Of a stretch of DNA of 61,871 nt, positions 17,449-27,714 are shown in pieces (position 1 is the first letter of the stretch; the number at the start of each line of letters is the position of its first letter). Source of the stretch: Pseudomonadota bacterium (GTDB lineage Bacteria; Pseudomonadota; Gammaproteobacteria; Burkholderiales; Thiobacillaceae); contig JAKADY010000013.1 in the NCBI GenBank assembly GCA_021826065.1, positions 1 to 61,871 of the forward strand, read 5' to 3'. Both the position numbers and the translations under genes were made by a program. A model generated the notes under the pieces. That model was given only the letters and a program-made list of their open reading frames with translations, made no database searches and had not been told where the DNA came from.

Positions 17449-18825
17449 CTACTCGAACTCCATCGCCCGGAACACCCGGCCGGCGTTCACCCGCGCCAGC
17501 TCCTCGGAGGTGTGCAGGTGCAGGTACTCCGACTGGTCGATCTTGTAGGCGTCGTCCAGGCTGCCGCCGCGGGCGATCACCTCGGCGATGCGCGCGCGCA
17601 GGTCCACCAGGTAGTCGCGCGTCCAGCGCCGCACGGTGGCCATGTCGGTGGGCCCGCCGTGACCGGGGATGACGATCTCGGCGCCCAGCCTCTCGAATTC
17701 GTCCCAGATGCGGATCCAACGGGCGGTGTCGGTGTCCTCGAACACCGGCAGCATGCGTACGTGGAAGGCGGTGTCGCCGGCGATCACCAGCTTCTTGTCC
17801 GGTAGCCAGACCATGGTGTCGCCGTGGTGGTGGGCGTTGCCCAGGTGCAGCACCTCGATCTTCCAGCCACCCATCGACAGGTCCAAACGATCCTCGTAGA
17901 CGATGTCCGGCTTCGACACCGTGGTGCGGAAGGCCTTGTCGCGCGCCCGCCGGCGCATGGTCTCCAGCAGCTCGTAGCCGTACTTCTCGATGTAGGCGGC
18001 GGTGTCGCGGTGGGCGATGACCTTGGCGCCCTGCGCCTGCCAGTAGCTCATGCCCAGCATGGCGTGACCCTGGCCGTTTTCCAGGACCACGTACTTGACC
18101 GGCTTGTCGGTGATCTTCCGGATCTCGTCGTGCAGGCTGGCGGCGAGCAGCCAGTTGTCGCCGGCGTTGACGACGATGACCCCCTCGTCGGTGACGATGA
18201 AGGAGAGGTTGTTGTTGTGGCCGGAGTTCTCATAGGTGCCCGGGGCGGTCGCGCCGATGGCCGACCAGACGCCGGGGATCACCTCCTGCGGGCGGGCGTA
18301 GAGGAAGCTCGCGAGGTCGCGGTCCGGCAGCCGCACCGGGAAACCCGCCGCGCGCCACTTGAAGTAGCCGTCAGCCAGGTTGTAGACCTCGCGGTAGCCC
18401 ATGCGCATGAGGGTGTCGGCCGCCAGGGGGCTGCGCTGGTTCACCCCGCAATAGACGACGATAGGGGTCGTCTTGTCGGGCACGAGGGACTCGATCTGGA
18501 ACTCCAGCCAGCCGCGCGCGATGTTGAGGAAATGGGTGGCCTCGATGTGGCCGCCCAGCAGATTCAGCTCTGCCGGCGTGCGCACGTCCACGACCACCGT
18601 CTCGGGTCGGTTTTGCAACAGGGCGGCGAGCTGTTCGGAATCGATGTTGACGATGCGCTGATTGACCGCATCGAGCAAGCCCTGGGCATAGGCCGGGACG
18701 GGCGGCGGATCGGGCACGAAGAATTCCCCGCCCTGCGGGGCCTGCCAGAAGGTCTGGGCGCTGGCGGCGCCGCTCAGGGCAAGCATCAGGGCCGCTATCA
18801 GTTGGGACCATGATCGTTTGCGCAT
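17449..18825 (-). CDS. exported rhodanese/metallo-beta-lactamase-fold fusion protein
   Basis: A 458-residue protein beginning MRKRSWSQLIAALMLALSGAASA, a signal peptide for the periplasm, with GAGGGG upstream. Residues about 45-165 form a rhodanese domain with active Cys in VVYCGVNQRSP. The rest is a metallo-beta-lactamase fold resembling SoxH or quinoprotein-relay hydrolases. The usual HxHxDH is replaced by NGQGHA (LENGQGHAMLG), while later ligand motifs NAHHHGDT, IAGDTAF and IPGHGGP remain. Metal binding must differ or be partial. The substrate is unknown; sulfur chemistry is suggested only by the rhodanese domain. Confidence 0.82.
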   Translation of the reverse strand: MRKRSWSQLIAALMLALSGAASAQTFWQAPQGGEFFVPDPPPVPAYAQGLLDAVNQRIVNIDSEQLAALLQNRPETVVVDVRTPAELNLLGGHIEATHFLNIARGWLEFQIESLVPDKTTPIVVYCGVNQRSPLAADTLMRMGYREVYNLADGYFKWRAAGFPVRLPDRDLASFLYARPQEVIPGVWSAIGATAPGTYENSGHNNNLSFIVTDEGVIVVNAGDNWLLAASLHDEIRKITDKPVKYVVLENGQGHAMLGMSYWQAQGAKVIAHRDTAAYIEKYGYELLETMRRRARDKAFRTTVSKPDIVYEDRLDLSMGGWKIEVLHLGNAHHHGDTMVWLPDKKLVIAGDTAFHVRMLPVFEDTDTARWIRIWDEFERLGAEIVIPGHGGPTDMATVRRWTRDYLVDLRARIAEVIARGGSLDDAYKIDQSEYLHLHTSEELARVNAGRVFRAMEFE

Positions 18826-18889
18826 CAGGCCCCTCATTCGATCGTTGAGTCGGGCATACCGTGTGACAAGCCCCGGCCCGGCGATGCGT

Positions 18890-19375
18890 TCAAGCCTGCG
18901 CCAGGTCATCCGCGAGTCCAAAGGTCTTCTTGGCATAGTGCTCCATTCGGGAGGCCGTGGTCAAAAGCATGTCCGTGCGCGCCGCGAGGGCATTGACGAA
19001 GGCGGTCTTGCGATCATCGGCGAGATCATAGTCATGCGCAGCCTGATTGCGAAGGGCACGCAGCGCGCGCCAGTCGTCGGCGCTGTCGAGCAACCCCAGC
19101 TTCTCCATGCGGCTCAACACCGCGTTCATGTCGGTGGCATCCTCACCCGACAGGACGATGACCTCGCGCATCGCATTGCCAAGGAGGTCCTGCAGCTTGC
19201 CAAAACGCTCGATCAAGGCGGAGACCGATTCCAACGCCTCGGGCGCCAAGGCATCGACGCTCGCCAATGGGTAGGGCAAGCGCTGCCTGCTGTAGCGCAG
19301 GTGCCCGGCCAACTGGGCGATGGCAGCGAGCTTGAGGGCAAGCAGCCGACGCCGCTCTAGCAACAGAGTATTCAC
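18890..19375 (-). CDS. hepT: HepT-like HEPN toxin
   Basis: A 161-residue helical protein of the HEPN/HepT type, predicted ribonuclease toxin of a type VII toxin-antitoxin pair. The catalytic Rx4H motif is RNQAAHDY near residue 114, followed by the Tyr that MntA adenylylates in studied systems. It starts with GTG at 19375, overlapping the antitoxin stop by 4 nt (GTGA). The longer-than-typical N-terminus includes a helical LAALKL-type segment. Function is inferred from motif and pairing. Confidence 0.85.
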   Translation of the reverse strand: MNTLLLERRRLLALKLAAIAQLAGHLRYSRQRLPYPLASVDALAPEALESVSALIERFGKLQDLLGNAMREVIVLSGEDATDMNAVLSRMEKLGLLDSADDWRALRALRNQAAHDYDLADDRKTAFVNALAARTDMLLTTASRMEHYAKKTFGLADDLAQA

Positions 19376-19665
19376 GTCAGAGGTATACCTGTTGCGCGGG
19401 CGATTCGGGTGATAGGCCGTTCCGGTGCGTCCGGTGCGGCGAACACGAGGTCCACGGAAAGCCCCAGACGGTATTCGAGATCGGCTTGCAGCTGGGCCTG
19501 GCGCCAGGGGTCGGGTAGCCGCTGCGTCTCGATGAGCAGGTCGACGTCGCCGCCCTTGGCGCTGTCATCGCTGCGCGAACCAAACAGCCGCACATGCGCG
19601 CTTTCACCCAGCCAATGGCGGGTGCGGGAAAGGATGATCTCAATTTGCTGCGGCGTCAGACGCAT
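19372..19665 (-). CDS. mntA: MntA-type nucleotidyltransferase antitoxin
   Basis: A 97-residue minimal nucleotidyltransferase. The active site is FGSRSDDSAKGGDVDLLIE, with the Gly-Ser and paired Asp residues of the DNA polymerase beta-like fold, and a third acidic residue in LSVDLVFA. In characterised HepT/MntA pairs this enzyme AMPylates the HEPN toxin and blocks it. It precedes the toxin and overlaps it, as usual. Confidence 0.88.
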   Translation of the reverse strand: MRLTPQQIEIILSRTRHWLGESAHVRLFGSRSDDSAKGGDVDLLIETQRLPDPWRQAQLQADLEYRLGLSVDLVFAAPDAPERPITRIARATGIPLT

Positions 19666-19705
19666 GCCCTAAAACTAGCATGCGTCGCAAACGTCGCACA
19701 GCCGT

Positions 19706-20029
19706 TTATTCGTCCCAGCGGGGATCGCGCACCTCCACCCAGTCATCCTGCACCCGCACCGGCAGCACGGCAACGCCCTCGTAGGCGGGCGGGGCGGTGA
19801 CCGCGCCGGTGCGCAGGTCGAAGCGGGCGCCGTGGCGCGGGCAGACGATCTCGCAGCCATCGAGCGCGCCGCTCGCCAGCTCGCCGCCGTCGTGGGTACA
19901 GACGTCCTCGATGGCGTAAAGGCCCTCGGGCAGGTGGAAGACCGCGACACGCGCCCCATCCACGTCCACCACCCGGCGGCTGCCGACCGGGAATTCGGCC
20001 AAGGGCGCCACCCGCTGCCAGTCGCTCAC
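19706..20029 (-). CDS. Rieske [2Fe-2S] ferredoxin-like protein
   Basis: A 107-residue small Rieske protein, a cytoplasmic electron carrier type (NirD/HcaC-like). Cluster ligands are intact: CTHDGG and CPRHGARF, 19 residues apart. It starts with GTG at 20029, overlapping the sufT-like stop by 4 nt, so it is the last gene of the SUF operon. It could be a client, an electron donor for assembly, or a passenger; the sequence does not decide. Confidence 0.9.
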   Translation of the reverse strand: MSDWQRVAPLAEFPVGSRRVVDVDGARVAVFHLPEGLYAIEDVCTHDGGELASGALDGCEIVCPRHGARFDLRTGAVTAPPAYEGVAVLPVRVQDDWVEVRDPRWDE

Positions 20030-20370
20030 GGGAAGATCCCCAACTGCAGCCGCGCCGCCTCGCTGGCGCGCGCCGGGGTCCAGGGCGGGTCCCAGGTGAG
20101 TTCGACGCGACACCGGGACACCCCCTCGACCGCCTCCACCGCCCGCGCCACCTGACCGGGAAAGGTCTGCGCGACGGGGCAGCCGGGCGCGGTGAGGGTC
20201 ATGCGGATGTCCACCTGACCCTGCGCGTCGATGTCCAGGTCGTAGATCAGGCCCAGGTCGTAGATGTTGACCGGGATCTCCGGGTCGTAGATCTGGCGCA
20301 GGGCCTCGACCACCCGCTCTTTCAGCGCGTCGTCCACGGCCTTGGGGCGCAGCAGGTCGAAGAGTTTCAT
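20026..20370 (-). CDS. sufT: SufT-like Fe-S assembly protein (MIP18/DUF59 family)
   Basis: A 114-residue protein with the DUF59 fold. The signature is YDPEIPVNIYDLGLIYDLDID, and LTAPGCPVAQTF holds the reactive Cys conserved in the family. SufT helps maturation of Fe-S proteins. It overlaps sufU by 4 nt (ATGA) at its start and the Rieske gene by 4 nt at its end. Confidence 0.9.
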   Translation of the reverse strand: MKLFDLLRPKAVDDALKERVVEALRQIYDPEIPVNIYDLGLIYDLDIDAQGQVDIRMTLTAPGCPVAQTFPGQVARAVEAVEGVSRCRVELTWDPPWTPARASEAARLQLGIFP

Positions 20371-20870
20371 GCCGCCGTCCGCTCCACGGGTTGCGGGCAG
20401 TAGGGCACTGGGTCCTCGGTGGTCACCGTCTCCTGCCGCTTCTCCAAGGCGGCGAGCAGGGTGTGCCATGCCAGCGTCGCACATTTGACCCGCATGGGGA
20501 ACGCCTTCACTCCAGCGAGCACCCTCAGCTTGCCCACGCCCTCGGCGGGCCCATCCTCGGCCAGCATGGCGTGCACGCGGTCGAACAGGGCCAGCACCTC
20601 GTCCACCCGCTTGCCCTGGATGGCCTCCATCATCATCGAGGCGGAGGCCACCGACACCGCGCAGCCGGCCCCCTCGAAACCGGCCGCCTCGATGACCCCG
20701 TCCTTGACCTTGAGGTGGACCTCGATCTCGTCGTTGCACAGGGGGTTGAACCCGTGTGCATGGTGATCGGCCCCGGGCGGATTCTCCGGATAGTGGCGCG
20801 GATGCCGGTTGTGCTCCAGGATCATCGCCTCGTAGAGTTCACGCAGCTGTTCGTCGGTGATCATGCTCAT
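20367..20870 (-). CDS. sufU: Fe-S assembly sulfur-transfer protein SufU
   Basis: A 167-residue IscU-fold protein of the SufU type. The three cysteines stand in FNPLCNDEIEV, GAGCAVSVASAS and MRVKCATLAWHTL, with the Asp after the first; in SufU they bind zinc and accept sulfur from SufS. The 18-20 residue insertion between Cys2 and Cys3 that marks SufU is present. It overlaps sufD and sufT by 4 nt each. Its normal partner SufS is not encoded next to it. Confidence 0.92.
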   Translation of the reverse strand: MSMITDEQLRELYEAMILEHNRHPRHYPENPPGADHHAHGFNPLCNDEIEVHLKVKDGVIEAAGFEGAGCAVSVASASMMMEAIQGKRVDEVLALFDRVHAMLAEDGPAEGVGKLRVLAGVKAFPMRVKCATLAWHTLLAALEKRQETVTTEDPVPYCPQPVERTAA

Positions 20871-22212
20871 TGGATCGACTCCCCGATCTCGTTCAAACGG
20901 GCTGTGATGCGCGGCATCAGCCAATCGTCGAGGCCGGCCTCGGCGACGAGGCCCAGGGCCTCGCCGGCGAAGGCGGCGAGCAGCAGACGCCGCGCCTCGA
21001 TGCGGTCGATGCCACGCGTGCGCAGATAGAACAGGGCCTCCTCTGACAACCGCCCGACCGTCGCCCCGTGGCTCGCCTGCACCTGGTCGGCGTAGATCTC
21101 GAGCTGTGGCTTGGCGTCGATCTCTGCGTGCGGCGAGAGCAGCAGGTTGCGGCTGTCCTGGCGGGCGTCGGTCCCGTCGGCGCCGGGCCTGATCAGCACA
21201 CGCGCATCGAAGATGCCAAGGCCGCGGCCCGCCGCCACACCGCGGTAGGTGGTGCGGCTGGCGGTACCCGGCACGGCGTGCTCGACGCGCAGGTGATGGT
21301 CGCTGTGGCGGCGACCATCGCTGAGGAACAGGCCATCCAGGCGGCAGGCGGCGCCGACGCCGGTCAGCGCCAAGTGCAGCTCGTTCCGGCACACCCGTCC
21401 CGTGAGGCTCAGGTCGAGCAGGGCGTAGCGGCTTTCCGCCGCCAGGCGCACGGCGGTGAGCCCGGTGTGGGTGGCGGCGGCGCCCTCCTCGATGAGCCGG
21501 ACATGGGTGAGCCGCGCCCCCGGTTCGAGTTCGACCTCGGTCACCGGGTTGCACCAGTAGTTTGCCGCTGTGGCGCCGGTGTAAGTCTCCACCACCACGG
21601 CCTCGGCACCGGCCTCGAGCCGGATCAACGAACGGGGGTGCAGCATGGCCTCCGGCTCGCCGGCCAGGAAACGTAGGAACACCGGCCGTTCCAGGCGCTG
21701 ACCGCGCGGCACCGTGAGGCAGCCGCCGCCCTTCCAGAGCGCCGAATTGAGAGCGCTGAGGGCCGTGCCCGGTGCCAGTGTCGGGGCCGCGGCCAGGTCA
21801 CCCTCCTCCAGGGCGCGCAGCAGGGTGGTGGGCAGGGTGCTGCGGGTCTCGATGAGGCGCTCGCCGGCAAAGATCAGGTGAGTCACCCCGCCCTGTAAGG
21901 GCGGGGCATCCTCGCCACGAGTTTGACTGGGGCCTGCGGCCCCTGGCATACGCTTCGTCTCGCTCACCCCGCCATCAATGGCGGGGCTTGCGCTCGACCC
22001 GTGGTCATGGCCCGGCGCCTCGTCGATGACCGGGGATGCGTCCCCGGCCGCCGGCGGATGCAGGGGCTGCCGGGTGAGGTGGTCGAGGGCCGTGTAGTGC
22101 CAGTCCTCCTGCCGGGTGTGCGGCAGGCCCTGGGCGAGGTAGCGCTCCATCGCCGCGCGCCGAGCCTCGGGCAGGCCACCGGGCGCGGGGATGTCGGTCC
22201 AGGTGGCGGGGA

Positions 22213-22216
<4 letters not shown>
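20867..22216 (-). CDS. sufD: Fe-S scaffold subunit SufD, with an unusual insert
   Basis: A 449-residue beta-helix protein that joins SufB and SufC in the Fe-S scaffold. The C-terminal half is typical: RLDGLFLSDGRRHSDHHLRVEH, DARQDSRNLLLSPHAEIDAKPQLEIYADQVQASHGATVG and EALFYLRTRGI. Residues about 58-110 (GDASPVIDEAPGHDHGSS and onward) are low in complexity, unlike normal SufD, and encoded by a chain of palindromes at 21886-22047. Reading frame is kept. The start overlaps the sufC stop by 4 nt. Confidence 0.92.
21886..22047. repeat. cluster of four hairpins inside sufD
   Basis: Four perfect stems lie in 162 bp: 21886-21906 (9 bp, CCCCGCCCT, loop of 3), 21929-21943 (6 bp, GGGGCC), 21967-21986 (9 bp, CCCCGCCAT, loop of 2) and 22030-22047 (7 bp, CCGGGGA). 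The two CCCCGCC hairpins share seven arm bases. This resembles terminal hairpins of IS200/IS605-type elements or palindromic coding insertions. It adds about 45-50 residues to SufD. Confidence 0.8.
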
Positions 22217-23022
<806 letters not shown>

Positions 23023-23063
23023 GACACTCTCCTCTGATTCCTGATTCCTGTTCCTGATCCCTG

Positions 23064-24503
<1,440 letters not shown>

Positions 24504-24505
24504 GG

Positions 24506-24958
24506 TCAGGCCTTTCGCGGTTGGTGATGCAAAGAGGAAAACTGGACGGGACTCAGGCGCGGCGTGGCCATGTCGGCGAGGCTCACCGCCTCCAGCGCCA
24601 CCTGCACCGCCTGGCTGATCACCCGCCACTTGGCGCGGGTGGCGCAGTCGCGTTCCAGGCTGCAGCGGCCGTCGCCCAGGGCACACTCGGTCAGGGCCAC
24701 CGGCCCCTCGATGGCAGCGATCACCTCCGCCACCGAGATCTCGCGTGCCGGCCGCGCCAGACCATAGCCGCCGCCCTTGCCGCGCTGACTCACCACCAGG
24801 CCGGCGCGGCCGAGCAGCTTCAGCAGCCGCGCCACCGTAGGCACCGGCAAGCTCAATTCCACCGCCAGCTGCTGGGCGCTCACCCAGCGCCCGGGCTGGT
24901 GCGCCATTTGGGTCATCAGGCCGGTGGCGTAGTCGGTGAGCTTGGCAATGCGCAACAT
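24506..24958 (-). CDS. Rrf2 family regulator of the SUF operon
   Basis: A 150-residue Rrf2-type transcription factor with an N-terminal winged helix ([25 protein letters not shown] and [11 protein letters not shown]). Three cysteines with spacing CX6CX5C ([15 protein letters not shown]) probably bind an Fe-S cluster as in IscR, with slightly different spacing. As first gene of the suf operon it is the likely autoregulator. A 21-bp near-palindrome at 24980-25000, 22 nt upstream of its ATG, is its candidate operator. Confidence 0.92.
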   Translation of the reverse strand: MLRIAKLTDYATGLMTQMAHQPGRWVSAQQLAVELSLPVPTVARLLKLLGRAGLVVSQRGKGGGYGLARPAREISVAEVIAAIEGPVALTECALGDGRCSLERDCATRAKWRVISQAVQVALEAVSLADMATPRLSPVQFSSLHHQPRKA

Positions 24959-24979
24959 GGTCCGCTCCTTGAATGCGAT

Positions 24980-25000
24980 ATAGGATTGTACAAGTCCTAT
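24980..25000 (-). promoter_or_regulatory. candidate Rrf2 operator and suf promoter
   Basis: ATAGGATTGTACAAGTCCTAT is a near-perfect dyad centred on 24990, with ATAGGA/TCCTAT arms and a TTGTACAA core. It resembles type 1 IscR-like sites, which also begin ATA and end TAT. On the minus strand a TTGAAC (25004-25009) could be the -35 element, so a bound regulator would cover the promoter. Confidence 0.65.
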
Positions 25001-25104
25001 TTAGTTCAATCACCATCTCGTTTCAACCCTGGGCCCTGTAGGGTTGCGACGCGGGTTCTGAGGCTGGGGAACTGGGACAATGCGGGCAGCTCAGGCAGAC
25101 GACC

Positions 25105-26654
25105 ATGCCTCAAACCCAACCCCGTCATCTGGTCATCATCCTCGGCGACCAGCTCGACCCCGCCAGCGCCGCCCTGGACGGTTTCGATCCGGCGCAGGAC
25201 CGGCTGTGGATGGCCGAGGTGCCGGAGGAGGCCACCCACGTCTGGTCGCACAAGGCGCGCATCGCCCTGTTCCTCGCCGCCATGCGCCACTTCGCCGAGG
25301 CGCTGCGGGCGCGCGGCTGGCCGGTCGAGTACCTGCGCCTGGGCGAACACCCGCATGTGAGCCTTGCCGAGGCACTCGGCCACAGCCTCGCGCAGGCCCG
25401 CCCACAAGGGCTGGTCATGGTCCGCGCGGGCGACTGGCGTGTGCAGCAGTCCATCGAGGCCGTGGCCCGGGCCGCCGGCGTGGCGCTGGAGGTGCGTGCG
25501 GACCGGCACTTCATCGCCCCACCGGGGGCATTCGCCGACTGGGTCCATGGCCGGCGCGAGCTGAGGCTGGAGTACTGGTACCGGGAACTGCGCCGGCAGA
25601 CCGGGCTGCTCATGGCGGGGGACCAGCCCGCCGGCGGGCGCTGGAACTTCGACGCCGACAACCGCAAGGCCTTTGGCCCTGCCGGTCCGGGTGACGTACC
25701 CAGACCGCGCGGCTTCCCACCCGACGCCGTGACGACCGAGGTCCTACGCCTGGTCGAACGCCAGTTCCCGCATCATCCCGGCCGCCTCGACCGTTTCGAC
25801 TGGCCGCTGACCCCGGCCCAGGCGCGGCAGGCCCTGGACGACTTCATCGAGCACCGTCTGCCGCGTTTTGGCGACTACCAGGACGCCATGTGGACCGGCG
25901 AGCCCTGGCTCTATCACAGCCGCCTATCAGCCGCGCTGAACCTCAAGCTCATCGACCCGATGACCGTCTGCCGGACGGCGGAGGCGGCCTGGCGCTCGGG
26001 GCACGCCCCCCTCGCGGCGGTGGAGGGCTTCATCCGCCAGATCCTCGGTTGGCGCGAGTATGTGCACGGGCTCTACTGGCTGTGGATGCCGGAGTGGCTG
26101 AGCTGGAACGCCCTCGACGCGCAGGCCGACCTGCCCGCCTTCTACTGGACGGGCGACACGGACATGGCCTGTCTGTGCGCCGCGATCGGCCAGACCCTGG
26201 ACTACGGCTATGCCCACCATATCCAGCGCCTGATGGTGACCGGCCTCTACGCCCTGCTTGCGGGCGTGGAACCGCGCCAGGTGCATGCCTGTGGTATCTG
26301 GCGGTCTATGTCGATGCCGTGGAGTGGGTGGAGCTGCCCAACGTGCTGGGCATGAGCCAACACGCCGATGGCGGCCACATGGCGAGCAAGCCCTACATCG
26401 CCAGCGGGAAATACATCCAGCGCATGAGCAACTATTGCGCCGGCTGCCGCTACCGACCGGATCGGGCGGTTGGCCCCGGGGCCTGCCCCTACACGACGCT
26501 CTACTGGGCCTTTCTCGACCGCCATGCGGAGCGGTTTCGCCTCCACCCCCGGCTCGGCCAGCAGGTGCGCAATCTCGAACGCATGCCCGAGGCGCAGCGG
26601 GCCGAGATCCGGCAGCGGGCGGACGTCATCCGCGCAGGTCTGCCCCAGGACTAG
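25105..26654 (+). pseudogene. Fe-S photolyase/cryptochrome (PhrB/FeS-BCP family), frameshifted
   Basis: The N-terminal frame (to 26355) reads HLVIILGDQLDP and DRLWMAEVPEEATHVWSHKAR, typical of PhrB-type (6-4) photolyases. After residue about 395 the family sequence continues in another frame as WYLAVYVDAVEWVELPNVLGMSQHADGG. The rest carries the cluster cysteines (NYCAGCRYRP, GPGACPYTTLYW). Removing two bases (an extra TG at about 26290-26293, in GCCTGTGGTAT) restores a 515-residue protein. As read, the product lacks part of the FAD site and most Fe-S ligands. A sequencing error is possible. Confidence 0.85.
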
Positions 26655-27085
26655 CGCCGGTTCTGCATCTCCCACTGGCGCATGGGCATCTCATCGATCG
26701 TGCGGAAGATGCCCTCGAGGTCAGCCTGCGCCAGCGGCTGGCTGAGCTTCACCCCGCCGTCTTTGCCGATCAGCTGGACGGTGTCGGGGGGCAGGTCAAT
26801 GCGCCGGCGCAGGGCTTCGGCGTCCGCCCGGGATAGGGGTACGCCTTCACGCCAGGTCTCGCCGCTCCTCCCCACGACGTAGACCACCACGTCGCGTTCA
26901 CGCAAGTCCGAAGCGCGCGCGCGCAGGACCGCCTCCAGACGCTGCCAGGCGGCCTGCTGGCCGTCGCTCACGTGAACCAGGATCACACGCTCGCGCCAGC
27001 GGTGCTCGGCCAGGTCGGCGGCCTGCACCGTGGCCGTCACGGCCAGCGACGCCGCTATCAGGGTCAGTCGCTGCATCAGGCCCAT
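26651..27085 (-). CDS. exported DUF4174 family protein
   Basis: A 144-residue protein with a signal peptide (MQRLTLIAASLAVTATVQAA; start at 27085 or 27076). The mature part resembles DUF4174: HRWRERVILVHVSDG, RDVVVYVVG and TVQLIGKDGGVKL, a thioredoxin-like outline without an active-site CxxC. Function is unknown. It is convergent with the photolyase pseudogene, the stops overlapping by 4 nt, and follows the PDZ gene by 23 nt on the same strand. Confidence 0.75.
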   Translation of the reverse strand: MGLMQRLTLIAASLAVTATVQAADLAEHRWRERVILVHVSDGQQAAWQRLEAVLRARASDLRERDVVVYVVGRSGETWREGVPLSRADAEALRRRIDLPPDTVQLIGKDGGVKLSQPLAQADLEGIFRTIDEMPMRQWEMQNRR

Positions 27086-27108
27086 GCGTCATCCAGCCGG
27101 CTGGGGAC

Positions 27109-27645
27109 TCAGGCGCGGCGCCAGCCCATGCCCTGCGGCTTGGGCGTCTCGTGGCGCACGGGCGCGGCGAGCTCGGCCGGGCTTACCTGCAGGGTCAGGG
27201 TCTCCTTGTCACGCAACAGCTTCACCTCGGCCGGTTTGCCCGCCTCGGCCTTGTGCACCAGCCAGCGCAGGCGCTCACCGGAGAACACCGGCTTGCCGTT
27301 GAACTCGAGGATTACGTCGCCGGGACGGATGCCGGCGCTGGCGGCCGGACCGTCGCTCTGCACCTTGGCCACCAGCACACCGTAACCCAGCCCACGCTCG
27401 TCCAGTGCGGTGTTGGGCAGGCGGCTGATCATCAGGCCCAAGGTCTTGCCCGGGCGAGCCATACCCTGTTGCTGCATGTAGGGGCAGCCCATGCCTTGCA
27501 TGCCATGGGCATGACCCTGTCCGTGATAGCCGTAGACGGGGTGAACGAAACCGCTGCCTGAGCCCGCGAAGACGGGTGCGGCGAGGGCAAGGGACAGTAC
27601 CAGGGCGGGGGCGGAACGAAAACGAGGGCGTCGTTGGTTCGGCAT
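27109..27645 (-). CDS. periplasmic PDZ-domain protein with His/Met-rich segment
   Basis: A 178-residue protein with a signal peptide (to about residue 27, ending VFAG) and GGAGACG before the ATG at 27645. Residues about 30-60 are rich in His, Met and Tyr (YHGQGHAHGMQGMGCPYM), a possible copper or silver-binding stretch. A single PDZ domain follows with GLGYGVLVAKVQSDGPAASAG and RPGDVILEFNGKPV. No protease domain is present. Role unknown; metal handling or a peptide-binding adaptor is a guess. Confidence 0.75.
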   Translation of the reverse strand: MPNQRRPRFRSAPALVLSLALAAPVFAGSGSGFVHPVYGYHGQGHAHGMQGMGCPYMQQQGMARPGKTLGLMISRLPNTALDERGLGYGVLVAKVQSDGPAASAGIRPGDVILEFNGKPVFSGERLRWLVHKAEAGKPAEVKLLRDKETLTLQVSPAELAAPVRHETPKPQGMGWRRA

Positions 27646-27714
27646 GATCGTCTCCTGTTTGACAACGGGGTGGGGGTAGCCTCTGATGTATTGTCCGTGC
27701 GGCAACGATTAGGT

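Noticed and set aside
20367..21554. A 395-codon frame that might be the missing SufS
   Set aside because: Its first part is a shadow of sufD; only the end is real and is SufU. No PLP lysine motif of a cysteine desulfurase is present.
21886..22047. A complete TnpB-type transposon in sufD
   Set aside because: Only hairpins and about 160 bp are present. There is no nuclease or transposase frame, so at most it is a remnant.
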